Positions 8,744-18,185 are shown, numbered from the stretch's first letter. The stretch: DNA of 64,000 nucleotides from Synechococcus sp. AG-679-D13 (GCA_003210735.1 QCUM01000001.1:1-64000), one strand, 5' to 3'. The notes: generated by a model from the letters alone, not told the origin. Made by a program: numbers and translations.

Positions 8744-9222
8744 GATCCCGTGCGGTTGGAACGACCGCTAATCGATAGATCCACAAGGAAGCAGATCACA
8801 GCAAGGTTGATGGCGACGTCAGCCGGATTGAAGACAGGGAAGCGAACCGGAACGAGCGCCAGGTAGTCGATCACATGGCCCAGCCGCCAGCGATCGATTC
8901 CATTGCCGATTGTTCCGCCAAGCAGGAAGGCAAAAGCCAGCCCCTGCCACAGGGGAAGAGAGCGTCGTCGCGACAGCCAGACCAGCAGCCCAAGGCTCAC
9001 CGCCAGACTCAGGAAAGCCAGGGCTCCGACGGATCCGCGGAACAAGCTGAAGGCCGCACCTGTGTTGAGTACCAGATGCAACTGAAGCAATCCCGGGATG
9101 ACCTCGATGGTGCGACCGTCGGCCAGAAGGCCTGCAAACAAAATCTTGCTGATCTGATCGATGGCAACAACAGAGGCTGCGACGAAGAGCAGCGGACCAC
9201 GATTCAGGATTGACATGTTCAT
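8740..9222 (-). CDS. lspA: Lipoprotein signal peptidase (signal peptidase II)
   Basis: A 160-residue aspartic membrane protease that removes signal peptides from lipid-modified prolipoproteins. Four hydrophobic segments are visible. The catalytic aspartates are in GNGIDRWRLGHVIDYL and FNPADVAIN, and the early DQISK motif is present. I take the ATG at 9222 because it overlaps the bioY stop as ATGA; an in-frame codon further upstream would add 19 residues without family similarity. Substrates in this window would include the lipoproteins at 13.4, 36.1 and 54.2 kb. Confidence 0.92.
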   Translation of the reverse strand: MNMSILNRGPLLFVAASVVAIDQISKILFAGLLADGRTIEVIPGLLQLHLVLNTGAAFSLFRGSVGALAFLSLAVSLGLLVWLSRRRSLPLWQGLAFAFLLGGTIGNGIDRWRLGHVIDYLALVPVRFPVFNPADVAINLAVICFLVDLSISGRSNRTGS

Positions 9223-9797
9223 TCCCGGATCAGCAAACACCAGCGCATCACGACAGCCAGCACACCAGTTGCCGCGCAAAGCGCGAGCTGGGTTGGCAAA
9301 GGCCCCAGGCTGTAATCCATCACAAGCCTGACGAAGCTTTCATCCCAGCGCCCAAGCAGAGATCCAAGGGCAATGTTGAACAGACCACAGAGCTGCAATG
9401 TGACCACTCCAGCGGCAGCGGCAGCGGTCTGTGCAACCACCTCTCCCATGCCCTGCTGCTGGGACAGGCGACCCGTCAGCCAGGCGGCAGGGATGAAACC
9501 GGCGAGATAGCCGAAACCAGGTTCGAGCACATAGGACAGACCTCCACCGGCGGTGAAAACCGGTAAATCGAACAGGCCAAGACTGAGGTAGGCAACGGCG
9601 GCAAGCATGCCGGCCCTGGGGCCGCAGACCAGAGCGCAGAGCAGAAGTGATGGCACTTGCCAGGTGGCCGGCAGATCCACAATGACGAGTGTTCCGTCCG
9701 GCCAGAGCGACGCCACTGGGAGCAGCCCCCCGATCACGATGAGCAGCACACCCGCAAGGGCTCCGCTCCAGGTAGCAAGGGCCTTCACGCCACGCAA
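9219..9797 (-). CDS. bioY: Biotin transporter S component (BioY)
   Basis: A 192-residue integral membrane protein, the biotin-binding component of an ECF-type uptake system. It has five to six hydrophobic segments, with the family-typical CGPRAGMLAAVAYLSLGLFD and GGGLSYVLEPGFGYLAGF motifs. No EcfA or EcfT genes are nearby, so it either works alone or shares a module encoded elsewhere. First gene of a bioY-lspA-GTPase unit joined by overlapping stop/start codons. Confidence 0.88.
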   Translation of the reverse strand: MRGVKALATWSGALAGVLLIVIGGLLPVASLWPDGTLVIVDLPATWQVPSLLLCALVCGPRAGMLAAVAYLSLGLFDLPVFTAGGGLSYVLEPGFGYLAGFIPAAWLTGRLSQQQGMGEVVAQTAAAAAGVVTLQLCGLFNIALGSLLGRWDESFVRLVMDYSLGPLPTQLALCAATGVLAVVMRWCLLIRE

Positions 9798-9844
9798 ACA
9801 TCTCGGCCCATCCTGCTCGACAATGCAGGCGCTGCACAGGTTCT

Positions 9845-10069
9845 ATGACTGTCTCCGTTGGTGATCGCTGTCGTCTGATCACACGTCAGACCTACCTCAA
9901 AACCGCCGATCCGATGCCGATGCTGCGTCCGCCAGATCTTGTGGAGCCAGGCGAGGTCGGAGAAGTGATCGCCCTTCGTCCCCTTGAAACTGTCGCTGTC
10001 CGGTTTCGGCGAGGTGCTTTTCTGTTACCACTCGATCAGCTGGAGCTGCTTGAAACAGCCCCTGACTGA
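9845..10069 (+). CDS. sipA: SipA-like NblS-interacting protein (DUF3148)
   Basis: A 74-residue SH3-like barrel protein. TYLKTADPMPMLRPPDLVEPGE is followed by a VRFRRGAFLLPLDQLE end, the diagnostic pattern of cyanobacterial SipA. In Synechococcus elongatus SipA binds the ATP-binding domain of the sensor kinase NblS and enhances its activity in high-light and nutrient-stress signalling. Its 3' end overlaps the convergent peptidase gene by 34 bases. The start ATG lies about 48 bases from the divergent bioY start. Confidence 0.85.
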   Translation: MTVSVGDRCRLITRQTYLKTADPMPMLRPPDLVEPGEVGEVIALRPLETVAVRFRRGAFLLPLDQLELLETAPD

Positions 10070-11316
10070 CGGCGTTCCCAGAAAGATTCAAGACGCCTGA
10101 GCGTTGATGCTGGTCCGCAGAGACTCAGGCGAGGTTGATTCAGCCAGCGTCCAGCGGCATCAAGAAGCTGCCTCGACGTCAATGTTTCCAGGCGGCTCAG
10201 GCAGCGTTGATCGTGGTCATCGGGCAGTCCAAGACCGTGCAACTGGGCACTGCGTTCAGCCCTCTGGGACGCTGTTTGAGAGGCATGGGCCATCTGACCG
10301 CGGTACTTCGCACGCGCCAGATCAAGCTCAGCTGTCGTGAGTTCCCTTTCGGACAGCTCACACCAGCTGTCCAGCAGCAACGTGAGGGCCAGTTCAGCCC
10401 GCTCTGCGCTACTGGATGCATGCAACAGGAAAGGTGCTGCCCCAGCTCTGGCCGGGAGGTAGGCCCCAACGTCATAGGCGACCCCATGTTCCTCCCTCAG
10501 TCGCTGGAACAGCAGGCTGGACATCCCAGAACCGAGATGGCTCTGCAGCAGCCTCAGGGCGAGATCATCGACATGGCTGTGGGAGCAGCACGCCTGGCCA
10601 AGGGTCAGCACGACCTGTTCGGTATCCATGGCAGTCGTCACGATGGTGGAATCCTTCTGCGGGCACCAATCAAGGAGTGGCTCCGGAGGCTGTTCCGTCG
10701 ATTGCGTGGCAGGCCAGCGTTCGAAACCATTGAGTTGTTTCAGATCGCCACTGAGCTCATCCGGCCAGCAACCAGCCAGCACAAGCACGGCTGGCCCCCT
10801 CGGAAGTCGGTGCGAGAGCTCCCTCAGTCGTTCAGGCGCCAGGTTCTCCAGATCGGTCTGGACACCCAGGGGGTCATGTCCATATCCGCTGGTCCCGTAA
10901 ACCAACTTCCGCCAGCTGTCGATGCCGATCTGAAAGGGATCCTCCCGCTGCCGCTGCAACGCCTGCAGGCTCAGGGATCGCTCCAGTTCCAGCTGATCGG
11001 GAGGCAGCTGCGGTGCGGTGATCATCCATCCAAGTAATGGAAGGAGGTCATCCACATCCTCCACAGTGCAGCGGAGGCTTACCAAGAGACCATCTTCGTG
11101 GGCATCGCTGCGCAACCCTGCCCCTCGCCCTTCAACCCGGTCCGCCAGTTGCAACGGGTCCAGTGGTCCGCATCCTCTGCTCAGACATGCGGCCAACAGC
11201 TGATGGCTGCCCCGCTCCCCCGGAGCGTCGCAGGCACTTCCCCAGGGAAGGAGCAATTTGGCTGCCATCACCCCAGGGGTCCTCACCGGGATCCGTTTCA
11301 ACACGGGCAAGGGCAT
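10036..11316 (-). CDS. M16 peptidase-like protein, inactive partner
   Basis: A 426-residue insulinase-family protein lacking the zinc motif: the HxxEH position reads GSHQLLAACLSRG. Two-chain M16 enzymes pair a catalytic with a non-catalytic subunit around a closed chamber, and this gene is preceded by an active copy whose last base is shared with this start. The C-terminal half keeps the family R/Y region (SLLFQRLREEHGVAYDVGAY). Probable role: chamber-forming subunit that degrades short peptides, possibly transit or signal peptides. Confidence 0.85.
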   Translation of the reverse strand: MPLPVLKRIPVRTPGVMAAKLLLPWGSACDAPGERGSHQLLAACLSRGCGPLDPLQLADRVEGRGAGLRSDAHEDGLLVSLRCTVEDVDDLLPLLGWMITAPQLPPDQLELERSLSLQALQRQREDPFQIGIDSWRKLVYGTSGYGHDPLGVQTDLENLAPERLRELSHRLPRGPAVLVLAGCWPDELSGDLKQLNGFERWPATQSTEQPPEPLLDWCPQKDSTIVTTAMDTEQVVLTLGQACCSHSHVDDLALRLLQSHLGSGMSSLLFQRLREEHGVAYDVGAYLPARAGAAPFLLHASSSAERAELALTLLLDSWCELSERELTTAELDLARAKYRGQMAHASQTASQRAERSAQLHGLGLPDDHDQRCLSRLETLTSRQLLDAAGRWLNQPRLSLCGPASTLRRLESFWERRQSGAVSSSSS

Positions 11317-12587
11317 CAGTGGCGGCTCCCAGGGGTGGCAATCAGCGTGCAGGCTCGATAGGGATGCAACTGCTGCATCAGTTCAGCCTGAAGCCGTTCG
11401 GATGACCAGCTCCGCAGATGCGACAAGGGATGAAGAAGGTTCTGCTCGCGCCCCCAAAGCCGATGGGATGCAGCCATGGATGCCACCTGTGCGCTCGACT
11501 CCAGGGAGTACCGCAAACCCTTGCCGACCAATTGTCTCCCGCGTTCGAGCTCCATTGGTGAGAACAGCTCAGCGGTGCTGAGCTGTTCCTGAATGCAGGT
11601 TTCCACTGCCTCAAGGTGGGTTGGATTGCAACTGATCTCAAGCGTGATCAGGCTGCCCCGCTCGAGACTGGTCAGGTCCATATCCACTGTTTCGGCGATC
11701 TGCAGTTCTTCGCGAAGGCGGGCCACCAGACGGCTGCGTCGCCCTTCCCCCAGCAGAGTGGTCGCCAGGTCAGCCCCGACCACCCAGCACTGATCTGCGG
11801 CTGCAGCTCCGCTCCAGACCATCAACAGGCGCGCTGATTCCAGCCGCTCCACCTGGATGTGGTGACGGCCAGGGCAGAGATCCAGGCCCGAGTGTGATGA
11901 ACGGGCCGTTGCCGCCGGCAGAGCAGACAGAGGTGAGGTCTCGATGCTCTGTTTAAGACCGTCCACACCGCAACCGCTCACGGCAAGGCAGCAGTCGGAG
12001 CCTCGGTAACGCTGCTGGTGGAACCGGCGCATCGACGCGGGCGTCATCGCCCTCAGGCTTTCAGGCCGTCCAAGGATGGGGCGGCCGTAGGCATGTTGGG
12101 GACAGGCACGGCTCAGTGTTTGCTGCAGAACCTGCTCGTCGGGCTGGTCTTCGTACTGCGCGATTTCCTCGAGCACCACATCGCGCTCGAGATCGAACGT
12201 CTTCTCGGCCAACGAAGGATTCAGAACGAGATCAAGCAGCAGCTCGAGAGCAACAGAGGCCTGATCCGGTGGGATCAGCACGTGGAAGTGAACATCATCA
12301 AAACCCGTTGCAGCGTTGCTGCTGCCCCCAAGGGCTTCAATGGCTCTGTCGAATTCACCGGCGCCAAGACGCTCGCTGCCCTTGAACACCATGTGTTCCA
12401 GAAAGTGAGCCATTCCCTCCTCCCCCGGTTCTTCAGAGGCACTTCCAGCCCGGCACCAGAGATCCAGGCACATCAGCGGTGCATCTGGCATTTCCGCCGC
12501 AACGCAATGCACGCCATTCGCCAGCGTCCAATGGGTCAGCTCAGGGCTGGTGAAGGAGGAGATCAGAACTGCGTGGCAAAGTTCCAT
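11316..12587 (-). CDS. M16 family zinc metallopeptidase, active subunit
   Basis: A 423-residue insulinase/processing-peptidase homologue. The inverted zinc motif HFLEH is at 61-65 (His61, Glu64, His65), with the distal glutamate in LERDVVLEEIAQYEDQ about 75 residues on. The C-terminal domain is present. First gene of a two-gene unit with the inactive partner. No signal peptide, so it is probably cytoplasmic. Its start codon is only 18 bases from the divergent pcyA start, so the two promoters must lie inside or very near the coding regions. Confidence 0.9.
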   Translation of the reverse strand: MELCHAVLISSFTSPELTHWTLANGVHCVAAEMPDAPLMCLDLWCRAGSASEEPGEEGMAHFLEHMVFKGSERLGAGEFDRAIEALGGSSNAATGFDDVHFHVLIPPDQASVALELLLDLVLNPSLAEKTFDLERDVVLEEIAQYEDQPDEQVLQQTLSRACPQHAYGRPILGRPESLRAMTPASMRRFHQQRYRGSDCCLAVSGCGVDGLKQSIETSPLSALPAATARSSHSGLDLCPGRHHIQVERLESARLLMVWSGAAAADQCWVVGADLATTLLGEGRRSRLVARLREELQIAETVDMDLTSLERGSLITLEISCNPTHLEAVETCIQEQLSTAELFSPMELERGRQLVGKGLRYSLESSAQVASMAASHRLWGREQNLLHPLSHLRSWSSERLQAELMQQLHPYRACTLIATPGSRH

Positions 12588-12605
12588 TCTGTGCCCTCCT
12601 CCTGA

Positions 12606-13349
12606 ATGCCTCCCCGGCAGTCCGACCCTCCACAGGCGGTACCTCCTCTTGTGACGGCTTTGAACGGTGTGATCCGTTCAGCCTGGGAAGGACTGCCGGG
12701 ATTAGAACCTCTTCCGGTCAACACCGGGCTGGATCGCATCGAGGGTGTTCTGGATGGTGAAGGGCTGTTGATCAGCAACGAGTTGCTCCGTTGCCGTGGA
12801 GTTCGCAAGATTCATCTTGAGCTCGCCCGGTTGGGGCGTGGTCTCCAGATCCTGCACTGCGTTTGGTTCCCCGATCCCTGTTTCGATCTGCCGATTTTCG
12901 GAGCAGACATCGTTGCCGGACCTGCCGGCGTGTCAGCGGCCATTGTCGACCTTTCTCCGGTCTCCGGTGCCTTGCCTGCGTCGATTGATCGGGCCCTGGC
13001 GGCACTACCGCGTCCCCCCTTCCGCCAATCCCGCGATCTGCCTGGATGGGGAACCATTTTTTCACCTCATGTGTGCTTCATCCGTCCGGATGGGCCGGAT
13101 GAAGAGGACCTTTTTCAAGAGCATGTCTCCAACGTCCTTGCGGTGCTCCACAAGGCAGTACGCGATGCCAGCTGCGAAGCGGTGGATGCGGCTTCTACGA
13201 TCCTTCGATATGAAGGACAGCTGAACTATTGCCTCCAGCAGAAACGCAACGACAAAACCCGACGGGTGCTGGAAAAGGCTTTCGATGCGGACTGGGCCGA
13301 TCGATACATCGAATCTCTTCTGTTCGACAACCCTCCTCGGCCGGAGTGA
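12606..13349 (+). CDS. pcyA: Phycocyanobilin:ferredoxin oxidoreductase
   Basis: A 247-residue ferredoxin-dependent bilin reductase that converts biliverdin IXalpha to phycocyanobilin, the chromophore precursor for allophycocyanin and phycocyanin. The region [18 protein letters not shown] holds the conserved aspartate and substrate-pocket residues, and [10 protein letters not shown] is the typical C-terminus. Length matches PcyA (about 240-250). It serves apcF-type subunits and takes electrons from ferredoxin. Just downstream is the devB-like gene in the same direction, five bases away. Confidence 0.95.
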   Translation: MPPRQSDPPQAVPPLVTALNGVIRSAWEGLPGLEPLPVNTGLDRIEGVLDGEGLLISNELLRCRGVRKIHLELARLGRGLQILHCVWFPDPCFDLPIFGADIVAGPAGVSAAIVDLSPVSGALPASIDRALAALPRPPFRQSRDLPGWGTIFSPHVCFIRPDGPDEEDLFQEHVSNVLAVLHKAVRDASCEAVDAASTILRYEGQLNYCLQQKRNDKTRRVLEKAFDADWADRYIESLLFDNPPRPE

Positions 13350-13354
13350 TTTCA

Positions 13355-14242
13355 ATGCCAATGCGCGCAATTCTGATTTTCGGAGTCGCGATTGGAGCTG
13401 TTGCTTGCGCCCCCCGACCAGCGGAAACACCGCCGGAACCAGCCCCCAGCGAAACCGTTTCACAGTCGGTTGAAGCTGTCGCTGCTCTTGGACAGCTGGA
13501 GCCGGAAGGAGATGTTCGTAGGTTGGCTGGCCCCAGCGCCAGCAGGGCCCTGTCCCCGCGTATCTCTGAGCTGCTGGTGGACGAAGGAGAGATGGTGACC
13601 CGTGGGCAAGTGCTGGCTCGTTTCGACAACCGTGCAGGCCTGCAGGCTGATCTGGATGAATTGGATGCGGAAATGACCAGCCTGATGGAGGAGATCACGA
13701 TGCAGGAACTGGAAGTGTCCCGATACGGCAAAGCTGCCCAATGGGGTGCTGCGTCGCTGGTGCTCCTTGAGGAAAAGCAGAATGAATTGATTCGCCTTGA
13801 GGGTCGCCTGGACCAAGCCAAGGCGCGTCGACGCGGCCTGAAAGCTGATTACGACCGAAGTGAATTGCTGGCTCCCCTGGATGGCCTGGTGCTTGAGGTA
13901 CACGCAAGGGAAGGCGAAAAGCCCGGTGCTGAAGGAGTTCTCGATCTTGGAGCCAGCCAACGGATGCAGGCCCGCATCGAGGTCTACGAATCCGATATCG
14001 CCAGAATTGGCCTCAACCAATCGGTGAAACTAAGCAGCGAAAACGGCGGCTTCAGTGGTCACTTGAAGGGCCGTGTGATCCAGATCAGTCCCCAGGTTCA
14101 GCAGCGCGAAGTGTTGTCAACAGATCCCACCGGTGATGCCGATGCGCGCGTGGTTGAGGTCTTGGTGGCACTGGACGATGACGATGCCCGTCGCGTGCTC
14201 AGGCTGGCTGGTTTGAAGGTGATCGCCCGGTTCGAACCATGA
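13355..14242 (+). CDS. DevB-like membrane fusion protein of an ABC exporter
   Basis: A 295-residue HlyD/DevB family periplasmic adaptor. The N-terminus (MPMRAILIFGVAIGAVACAP) looks like a lipoprotein signal with Cys at about residue 18. A biotinyl-lipoyl half (EGEMVTRGQVLARFDN equivalents), a helical hairpin rich in Glu/Arg/Leu (DELDAEMTSLMEEI to QAKARRRGLKADYD) and a second lipoyl half (SELLAPLDGLVLEVHAREGE) follow in the expected order. Start ATG at 13355; reading upstream would overlap pcyA. It ends with a 4-base overlap with the permease gene. Confidence 0.87.
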   Translation: MPMRAILIFGVAIGAVACAPRPAETPPEPAPSETVSQSVEAVAALGQLEPEGDVRRLAGPSASRALSPRISELLVDEGEMVTRGQVLARFDNRAGLQADLDELDAEMTSLMEEITMQELEVSRYGKAAQWGAASLVLLEEKQNELIRLEGRLDQAKARRRGLKADYDRSELLAPLDGLVLEVHAREGEKPGAEGVLDLGASQRMQARIEVYESDIARIGLNQSVKLSSENGGFSGHLKGRVIQISPQVQQREVLSTDPTGDADARVVEVLVALDDDDARRVLRLAGLKVIARFEP

Positions 14243-15408
14243 GAAACCTTTGGCAGGGGCGACGAATTCCTCTGTCCTGGTTGTTGCTGTCACGCCAGCC
14301 TGTCCGTCTGCTGGTGGCCCTGGCAGGCATCAGTTTCGCCGGGATCCTGATGTTCATGCAACTGGGTTTCAGGGACGGCCTCTTTGATGCCAGCGTCACG
14401 GTGCACCGGTTGTTTGATGCCGATCTGGTGTTGATCAGTCCCCGTTCCGCCAGTTCGATTCGGATGGCGGGTTTTCCACGCAGACGGCTGGTTCAGACCC
14501 TTGCTGACCCGGCCGTTGAGGGCGTGAGTCCCGTTCACTGGGGCCTGATGTTGTGGAGAAACCCGGAGACGCGTCTCAACCGCGCGATTCTCGCGTTGGG
14601 ATTCAATCCAGACGATCCTTTTTTTGTTGATCCCAGCCTTTCGCAGAAGACGGAAGCACTCAAACAAAAGGGTCGGATCCTCTTCGATCAGTTGTCTCGC
14701 CCAGAGTTCGGCCCCATCGCCGATTGGTATCGCGAGGGACGAACGGTCGAAACCGAGATCGCAGGCAACAGAATCCGTGTTGAAGGGCTGGTGAGCCTTG
14801 GCACGAGCTTTGGAGCTGACGGCAATCTGCTCACCAGCACGGAAACCTTTCTGGACCTGGCACCCCAGAAACCGCCCGGATCGATCGAAGTGGGTTTGAT
14901 CCGATTGCGCCCTGGCTCGGATCCGCAGCAGGTGGTGGAAAGGCTTCAGTCGCGACTCCCCGACGACGTGAAAGTTCTCACCAAGCAGGGGTTTATTGAC
15001 TTCGAAAAAAATTACTGGAAAAGCGGCACATCAATCGGCTTCATTTTCACCCTCGGAGCCGCCATGGGCTTCGTCGTGGGATGTGTGATCGTCTATCAGG
15101 TGCTGTACACAGACGTCAGCGACCATCTCCCGGAGTACGCCACGTTGATGGCGATGGGCCACCGCCTCAGCCATCTGTTGGGCGTCGTGGTGCGAGAGGG
15201 TTTTTATCTGGCCGTGATGGGATACATCCCCGCTTATCTGGCTGGTCAGGGGCTCTACTGGTTCGTGCGTGATGCCACGAGCCTCCCCGTGGGAATGAAT
15301 GCCACTAGGGCTCTCACTGTCGGCGGAATGATTCTGGTGATGTGCATGCTTTCGGCGCTCCTGGCGATGCGACGACTTGTAGATGCGGATCCGGCGGAGA
15401 TCTTCTGA
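14239..15408 (+). CDS. DevC-like ABC exporter permease
   Basis: A 389-residue membrane protein: one N-terminal transmembrane helix (about 25-45), a long extracytoplasmic domain, then three C-terminal helices (around 265-290, 310-335 and 350-375). This is the MacB/FtsX fold of DevC. In Anabaena DevBCA with TolC exports heterocyst glycolipids; this window's organism shows no sign of heterocysts, so the substrate must differ. The stop overlaps the ATPase start as TGATG. Confidence 0.88.
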   Translation: MRNLWQGRRIPLSWLLLSRQPVRLLVALAGISFAGILMFMQLGFRDGLFDASVTVHRLFDADLVLISPRSASSIRMAGFPRRRLVQTLADPAVEGVSPVHWGLMLWRNPETRLNRAILALGFNPDDPFFVDPSLSQKTEALKQKGRILFDQLSRPEFGPIADWYREGRTVETEIAGNRIRVEGLVSLGTSFGADGNLLTSTETFLDLAPQKPPGSIEVGLIRLRPGSDPQQVVERLQSRLPDDVKVLTKQGFIDFEKNYWKSGTSIGFIFTLGAAMGFVVGCVIVYQVLYTDVSDHLPEYATLMAMGHRLSHLLGVVVREGFYLAVMGYIPAYLAGQGLYWFVRDATSLPVGMNATRALTVGGMILVMCMLSALLAMRRLVDADPAEIF

Positions 15409-16085
15409 TGCCAGCCGTTGAAATCCAGTCTCTGAGCCATGCATTCGGCCAAGGAGAAATGCTCCGAACGGTGCTTCAGAACATCAGCCTCAAGATTGAG
15501 CCTGGAGAAGTGGTTCTGCTGACCGGGCCTTCAGGATGCGGAAAAACAACCCTGCTGACCCTCATCGGTGCACTGCGAACGGTTCAGCAGGGCACGGTGA
15601 ATGTTCTGGGAGAACGGCTTGATGGTGCAGGGCGTCGTCGTAGGCAGCAGGTTCGGCGCCGGATCGGGATGATCTTCCAGGGCCATAACCTTTTGCGCTG
15701 CCTCACCGCTGAGCAGAACGTTCAGATGGGTTCCGATCTGCTGCCTGATCTGGGTTATCGGGCCCGTCGGGATGAAGCTCGCCACTGGCTCCGATCCGTT
15801 GGACTCGAAGACCAGATGGGAAAACTGCCCCACGACCTTTCCGGTGGCCAGAAGCAACGGGTCGCTATCGCCAGGGCACTTGCCGCCCATCCACGGTTGC
15901 TGCTGGCGGATGAGCCGACGGCAGCCTTGGACGGTGCAACAGGCCGAGAGGTGGTGGAGCTATTGCGACGGTTGGCCCGCGAACAGGACTGTGCCGTGCT
16001 GATCGTGACGCACGACCCACGGATCCTCGATGTGGCCGATCGGATCCTGCGGATGGAGGACGGATCTCTGTTGCCACCTGATTGA
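15408..16085 (+). CDS. DevA-like ABC exporter ATP-binding protein
   Basis: A 225-residue ATPase. It has Walker A GPSGCGKTTLL, the Q-loop FQGHNLLRCL, signature LSGGQKQRVAIARAL, Walker B LLLADEPTAALD and the switch histidine in IVTHDPR. It belongs to the MacB/LolD group that drives FtsX-like permeases. The start ATG at 15408 shares an A with the permease stop. Third gene of the devBCA-like set, all joined by overlaps, which argues for a single transcript following pcyA. Confidence 0.93.
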   Translation: MPAVEIQSLSHAFGQGEMLRTVLQNISLKIEPGEVVLLTGPSGCGKTTLLTLIGALRTVQQGTVNVLGERLDGAGRRRRQQVRRRIGMIFQGHNLLRCLTAEQNVQMGSDLLPDLGYRARRDEARHWLRSVGLEDQMGKLPHDLSGGQKQRVAIARALAAHPRLLLADEPTAALDGATGREVVELLRRLAREQDCAVLIVTHDPRILDVADRILRMEDGSLLPPD

Positions 16086-16120
16086 GTAAGATCAAATTAT
16101 TCATAAAAGACCAACACCGA

Positions 16121-16276
16121 ATGGCCAAGCGCAGAAACCTGAAGAAAGAAAAGCAGGAACGCAACCGCGCCTACGCCCGCAAGTTCAAAAAGCGCAAGAT
16201 GCGCAATGACGGCCGTGGCGAAGGGGCCGGTAACGGTGTGACAGGCACAGCCAACAATGGTGGAGCTGCCGACTGA
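16121..16276 (+). CDS. Small very basic protein
   Basis: A 51-residue protein. The N-terminal half is almost all Lys, Arg, Asn and Glu (MAKRRNLKKEKQERNRAYAR), and the C-terminal half is Gly/Asn/Thr-rich and probably disordered. The ATG at 16121 is preferred over a TTG at 16082 that overlaps the devA stop. A strong terminator follows. Function unknown; the composition suggests nucleic acid or ribosome binding, which is only an inference. Confidence 0.65.
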   Translation: MAKRRNLKKEKQERNRAYARKFKKRKMRNDGRGEGAGNGVTGTANNGGAAD

Positions 16277-16302
16277 TCGTCTGGTCTGTCAATCGAGTTT
16301 TG

Positions 16303-16325
16303 AAGGGGGCCTTGCCCCCTTTTTG
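16303..16325 (+). terminator. Intrinsic terminator after the DevBCA region
   Basis: AAGGGGGC and GCCCCCTT pair around a CTT loop (16303-16321) and run into five T residues. It closes the transcript of the small basic gene and probably of the devBCA-like set. Confidence 0.85.
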
Positions 16326-16351
16326 TTGGCCGTAATCTGAGATCTTCTGCT

Positions 16352-17314
16352 GTGCCGGTTGCCGCGATGTTCTTCAGCGTCGTTATTCCGACCTACAACC
16401 GCCGGCCAATACTTGAGAAATGTCTGTTGGCCTTGGAGCAGCAGCAGACGAGCGGCACACCGGTTGAGCGCTACGAGGTGGTCGTGGTGGACGACGGCTC
16501 CACCGATGGAACACCCACCTGGCTGCGTCAGAACACGGACCGCTTTGCCCATGTGCGGCTGATTGAGCAGGTTCACGGCGGCCCTGCCGAAGGTCGCAAC
16601 CGTGGTGTTGAGCATGCCCGGGGAGATGTCATCGTTTTCATCGACAGTGACCTTGTTGTCACCCCCGTGTTTCTTGCGAAGCATGCCGAAGCGCTCCAGC
16701 AGAGTTGGGGTCGCACGGGTGACCGGCTCTGCTTCACCTATGGCGCTGTCATCAACACCGCCAACTTTGAAGAGCCAACAAAGGAGCGGCACAAACTTCG
16801 CGATCTCTCCTGGGCCTATTTCGCCACAGGCAATGTGGCAATCGATCGCAGCATTCTTCAGCGATCCGGATTGTTCGACACAGGCTTCCGCCTGTACGGC
16901 TGGGAAGATCTGGAGTTGGGCGAACGGCTGCGGCGAATGAGGGTGCGTCTGATCAAATGCCCGGATGCGGTCGGCTACCACTGGCATCCGGCACTCAGCC
17001 TCGATCAGATTCCTCGGCTGATTGAGGTGGAGGGCGAGCGGGCTCGGATGGGGTTGCTGTTTTACCGCAAGCACCCAACCAGGAGAGTGCGGTTCATCAT
17101 TCAATTCACCTGGTTGCACCGGATTCTCTGGGAGTTGCTCACGCTTGGTGGGCTGATCAACGAACAAACACTGCTGCCGTTGTTGCGCTGGTTGATTCGT
17201 CGCGGTTATTCCGGCACGGCCATGGAGCTTCTGCGCTTGCCCCTGAATCGCATCGGTGTGCGTGCAATGTTCCGAGAAGCACGCCGGGATGGCTTGCACT
17301 GCCCGGCGTTTTGA
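16352..17314 (+). CDS. Family 2 glycosyltransferase
   Basis: A 320-residue GT-A fold enzyme that should transfer a sugar from a nucleotide-sugar donor. The N-terminus is MFFSVVIPTYNRRPILEKCL, then VVVDDGSTDGTP, the DxD metal motif in VIVFIDSDLVVTP and the acceptor-site GWEDLELGERLRR (ED motif). No obvious transmembrane helix except a weakly hydrophobic C-terminus. Start GTG 16352 or ATG 16367; the latter fits the family better. Acceptor unknown. Confidence 0.85.
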   Translation: MPVAAMFFSVVIPTYNRRPILEKCLLALEQQQTSGTPVERYEVVVVDDGSTDGTPTWLRQNTDRFAHVRLIEQVHGGPAEGRNRGVEHARGDVIVFIDSDLVVTPVFLAKHAEALQQSWGRTGDRLCFTYGAVINTANFEEPTKERHKLRDLSWAYFATGNVAIDRSILQRSGLFDTGFRLYGWEDLELGERLRRMRVRLIKCPDAVGYHWHPALSLDQIPRLIEVEGERARMGLLFYRKHPTRRVRFIIQFTWLHRILWELLTLGGLINEQTLLPLLRWLIRRGYSGTAMELLRLPLNRIGVRAMFREARRDGLHCPAF

Positions 17315-17440
17315 TAACTTCAACGAGTTCTTTCACACCGCACACCTGCCCGTTTCGGGTGCATGTGAATCCGGCGTACGCCTTCTGGCATCACCGAATT
17401 TCATCCCTGGCAGGTGGAGGCGAACCCGAAACCTCAAGTC

Positions 17441-18160
17441 ATGGCTGTTGTCACTCTCTCCGAAATGATGGAGGCGGGTGCCCACTTTGGGCACCAAACC
17501 CGCCGCTGGAATCCCAAGATGTCGCGCTACATCTATTGCGCGCGCAATGGTGTCCACATCATCGACCTCGTGCAGACCGCCGTCTGCATGAACAACGCCT
17601 ACAAGTGGACTCGCTCCGCTGCGCGCAGCGGCAAACGCTTTCTCTTCGTCGGCACCAAGAAACAAGCTTCTGAAGTGGTGGCACTGGAAGCAGCCCGCTG
17701 CGGTGCTTCTTACGTGAACCAGCGCTGGTTGGGCGGCATGCTCACCAACTGGACCACGATGAAGGCTCGGATCGATCGGCTGAAGGACCTCGAAAGGATG
17801 GAGTCCAGTGGCGCCATCGCCATGCGTCCGAAGAAAGAGGGTGCTGTTCTCCGCCGCGAACTCGAGCGTTTGCAGAAGTATCTCGGAGGCCTGAAGAACA
17901 TGCGGCGTCTTCCGGATGTTGTGGTGCTCGTGGACCAGCGTCGTGAATCCAATGCTGTGCTTGAGGCCCGCAAGCTCGATATCCCCTTGGTGTCGATGCT
18001 CGACACCAACTGCGACCCTGACCTCTGCGAAGTGCCCATCCCCTGCAACGACGACGCTGTGCGTTCCGTTCAACTGGTGCTTGGTCGCCTCGCCGACGCC
18101 ATCAATGAAGGCCGTCACGGCAATAACGAGCAGCGTGGTGGTGACTCCACCGAGGGCTGA
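17441..18160 (+). CDS. rpsB: 30S ribosomal protein S2
   Basis: A 239-residue small-subunit protein. [42 protein letters not shown] and [12 protein letters not shown] are S2 signatures. Start ATG at 17441; an upstream in-frame codon would add nine residues without family support. First gene of the usual rpsB-tsf pair. About 125 bases separate it from the glycosyltransferase; they include a CCCG-TTT-CGGG hairpin that may be part of the leader. Confidence 0.97.
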   Translation: MAVVTLSEMMEAGAHFGHQTRRWNPKMSRYIYCARNGVHIIDLVQTAVCMNNAYKWTRSAARSGKRFLFVGTKKQASEVVALEAARCGASYVNQRWLGGMLTNWTTMKARIDRLKDLERMESSGAIAMRPKKEGAVLRRELERLQKYLGGLKNMRRLPDVVVLVDQRRESNAVLEARKLDIPLVSMLDTNCDPDLCEVPIPCNDDAVRSVQLVLGRLADAINEGRHGNNEQRGGDSTEG

Positions 18161-18185
18161 AGCTCTCTGAACCGCTAACTTCACC

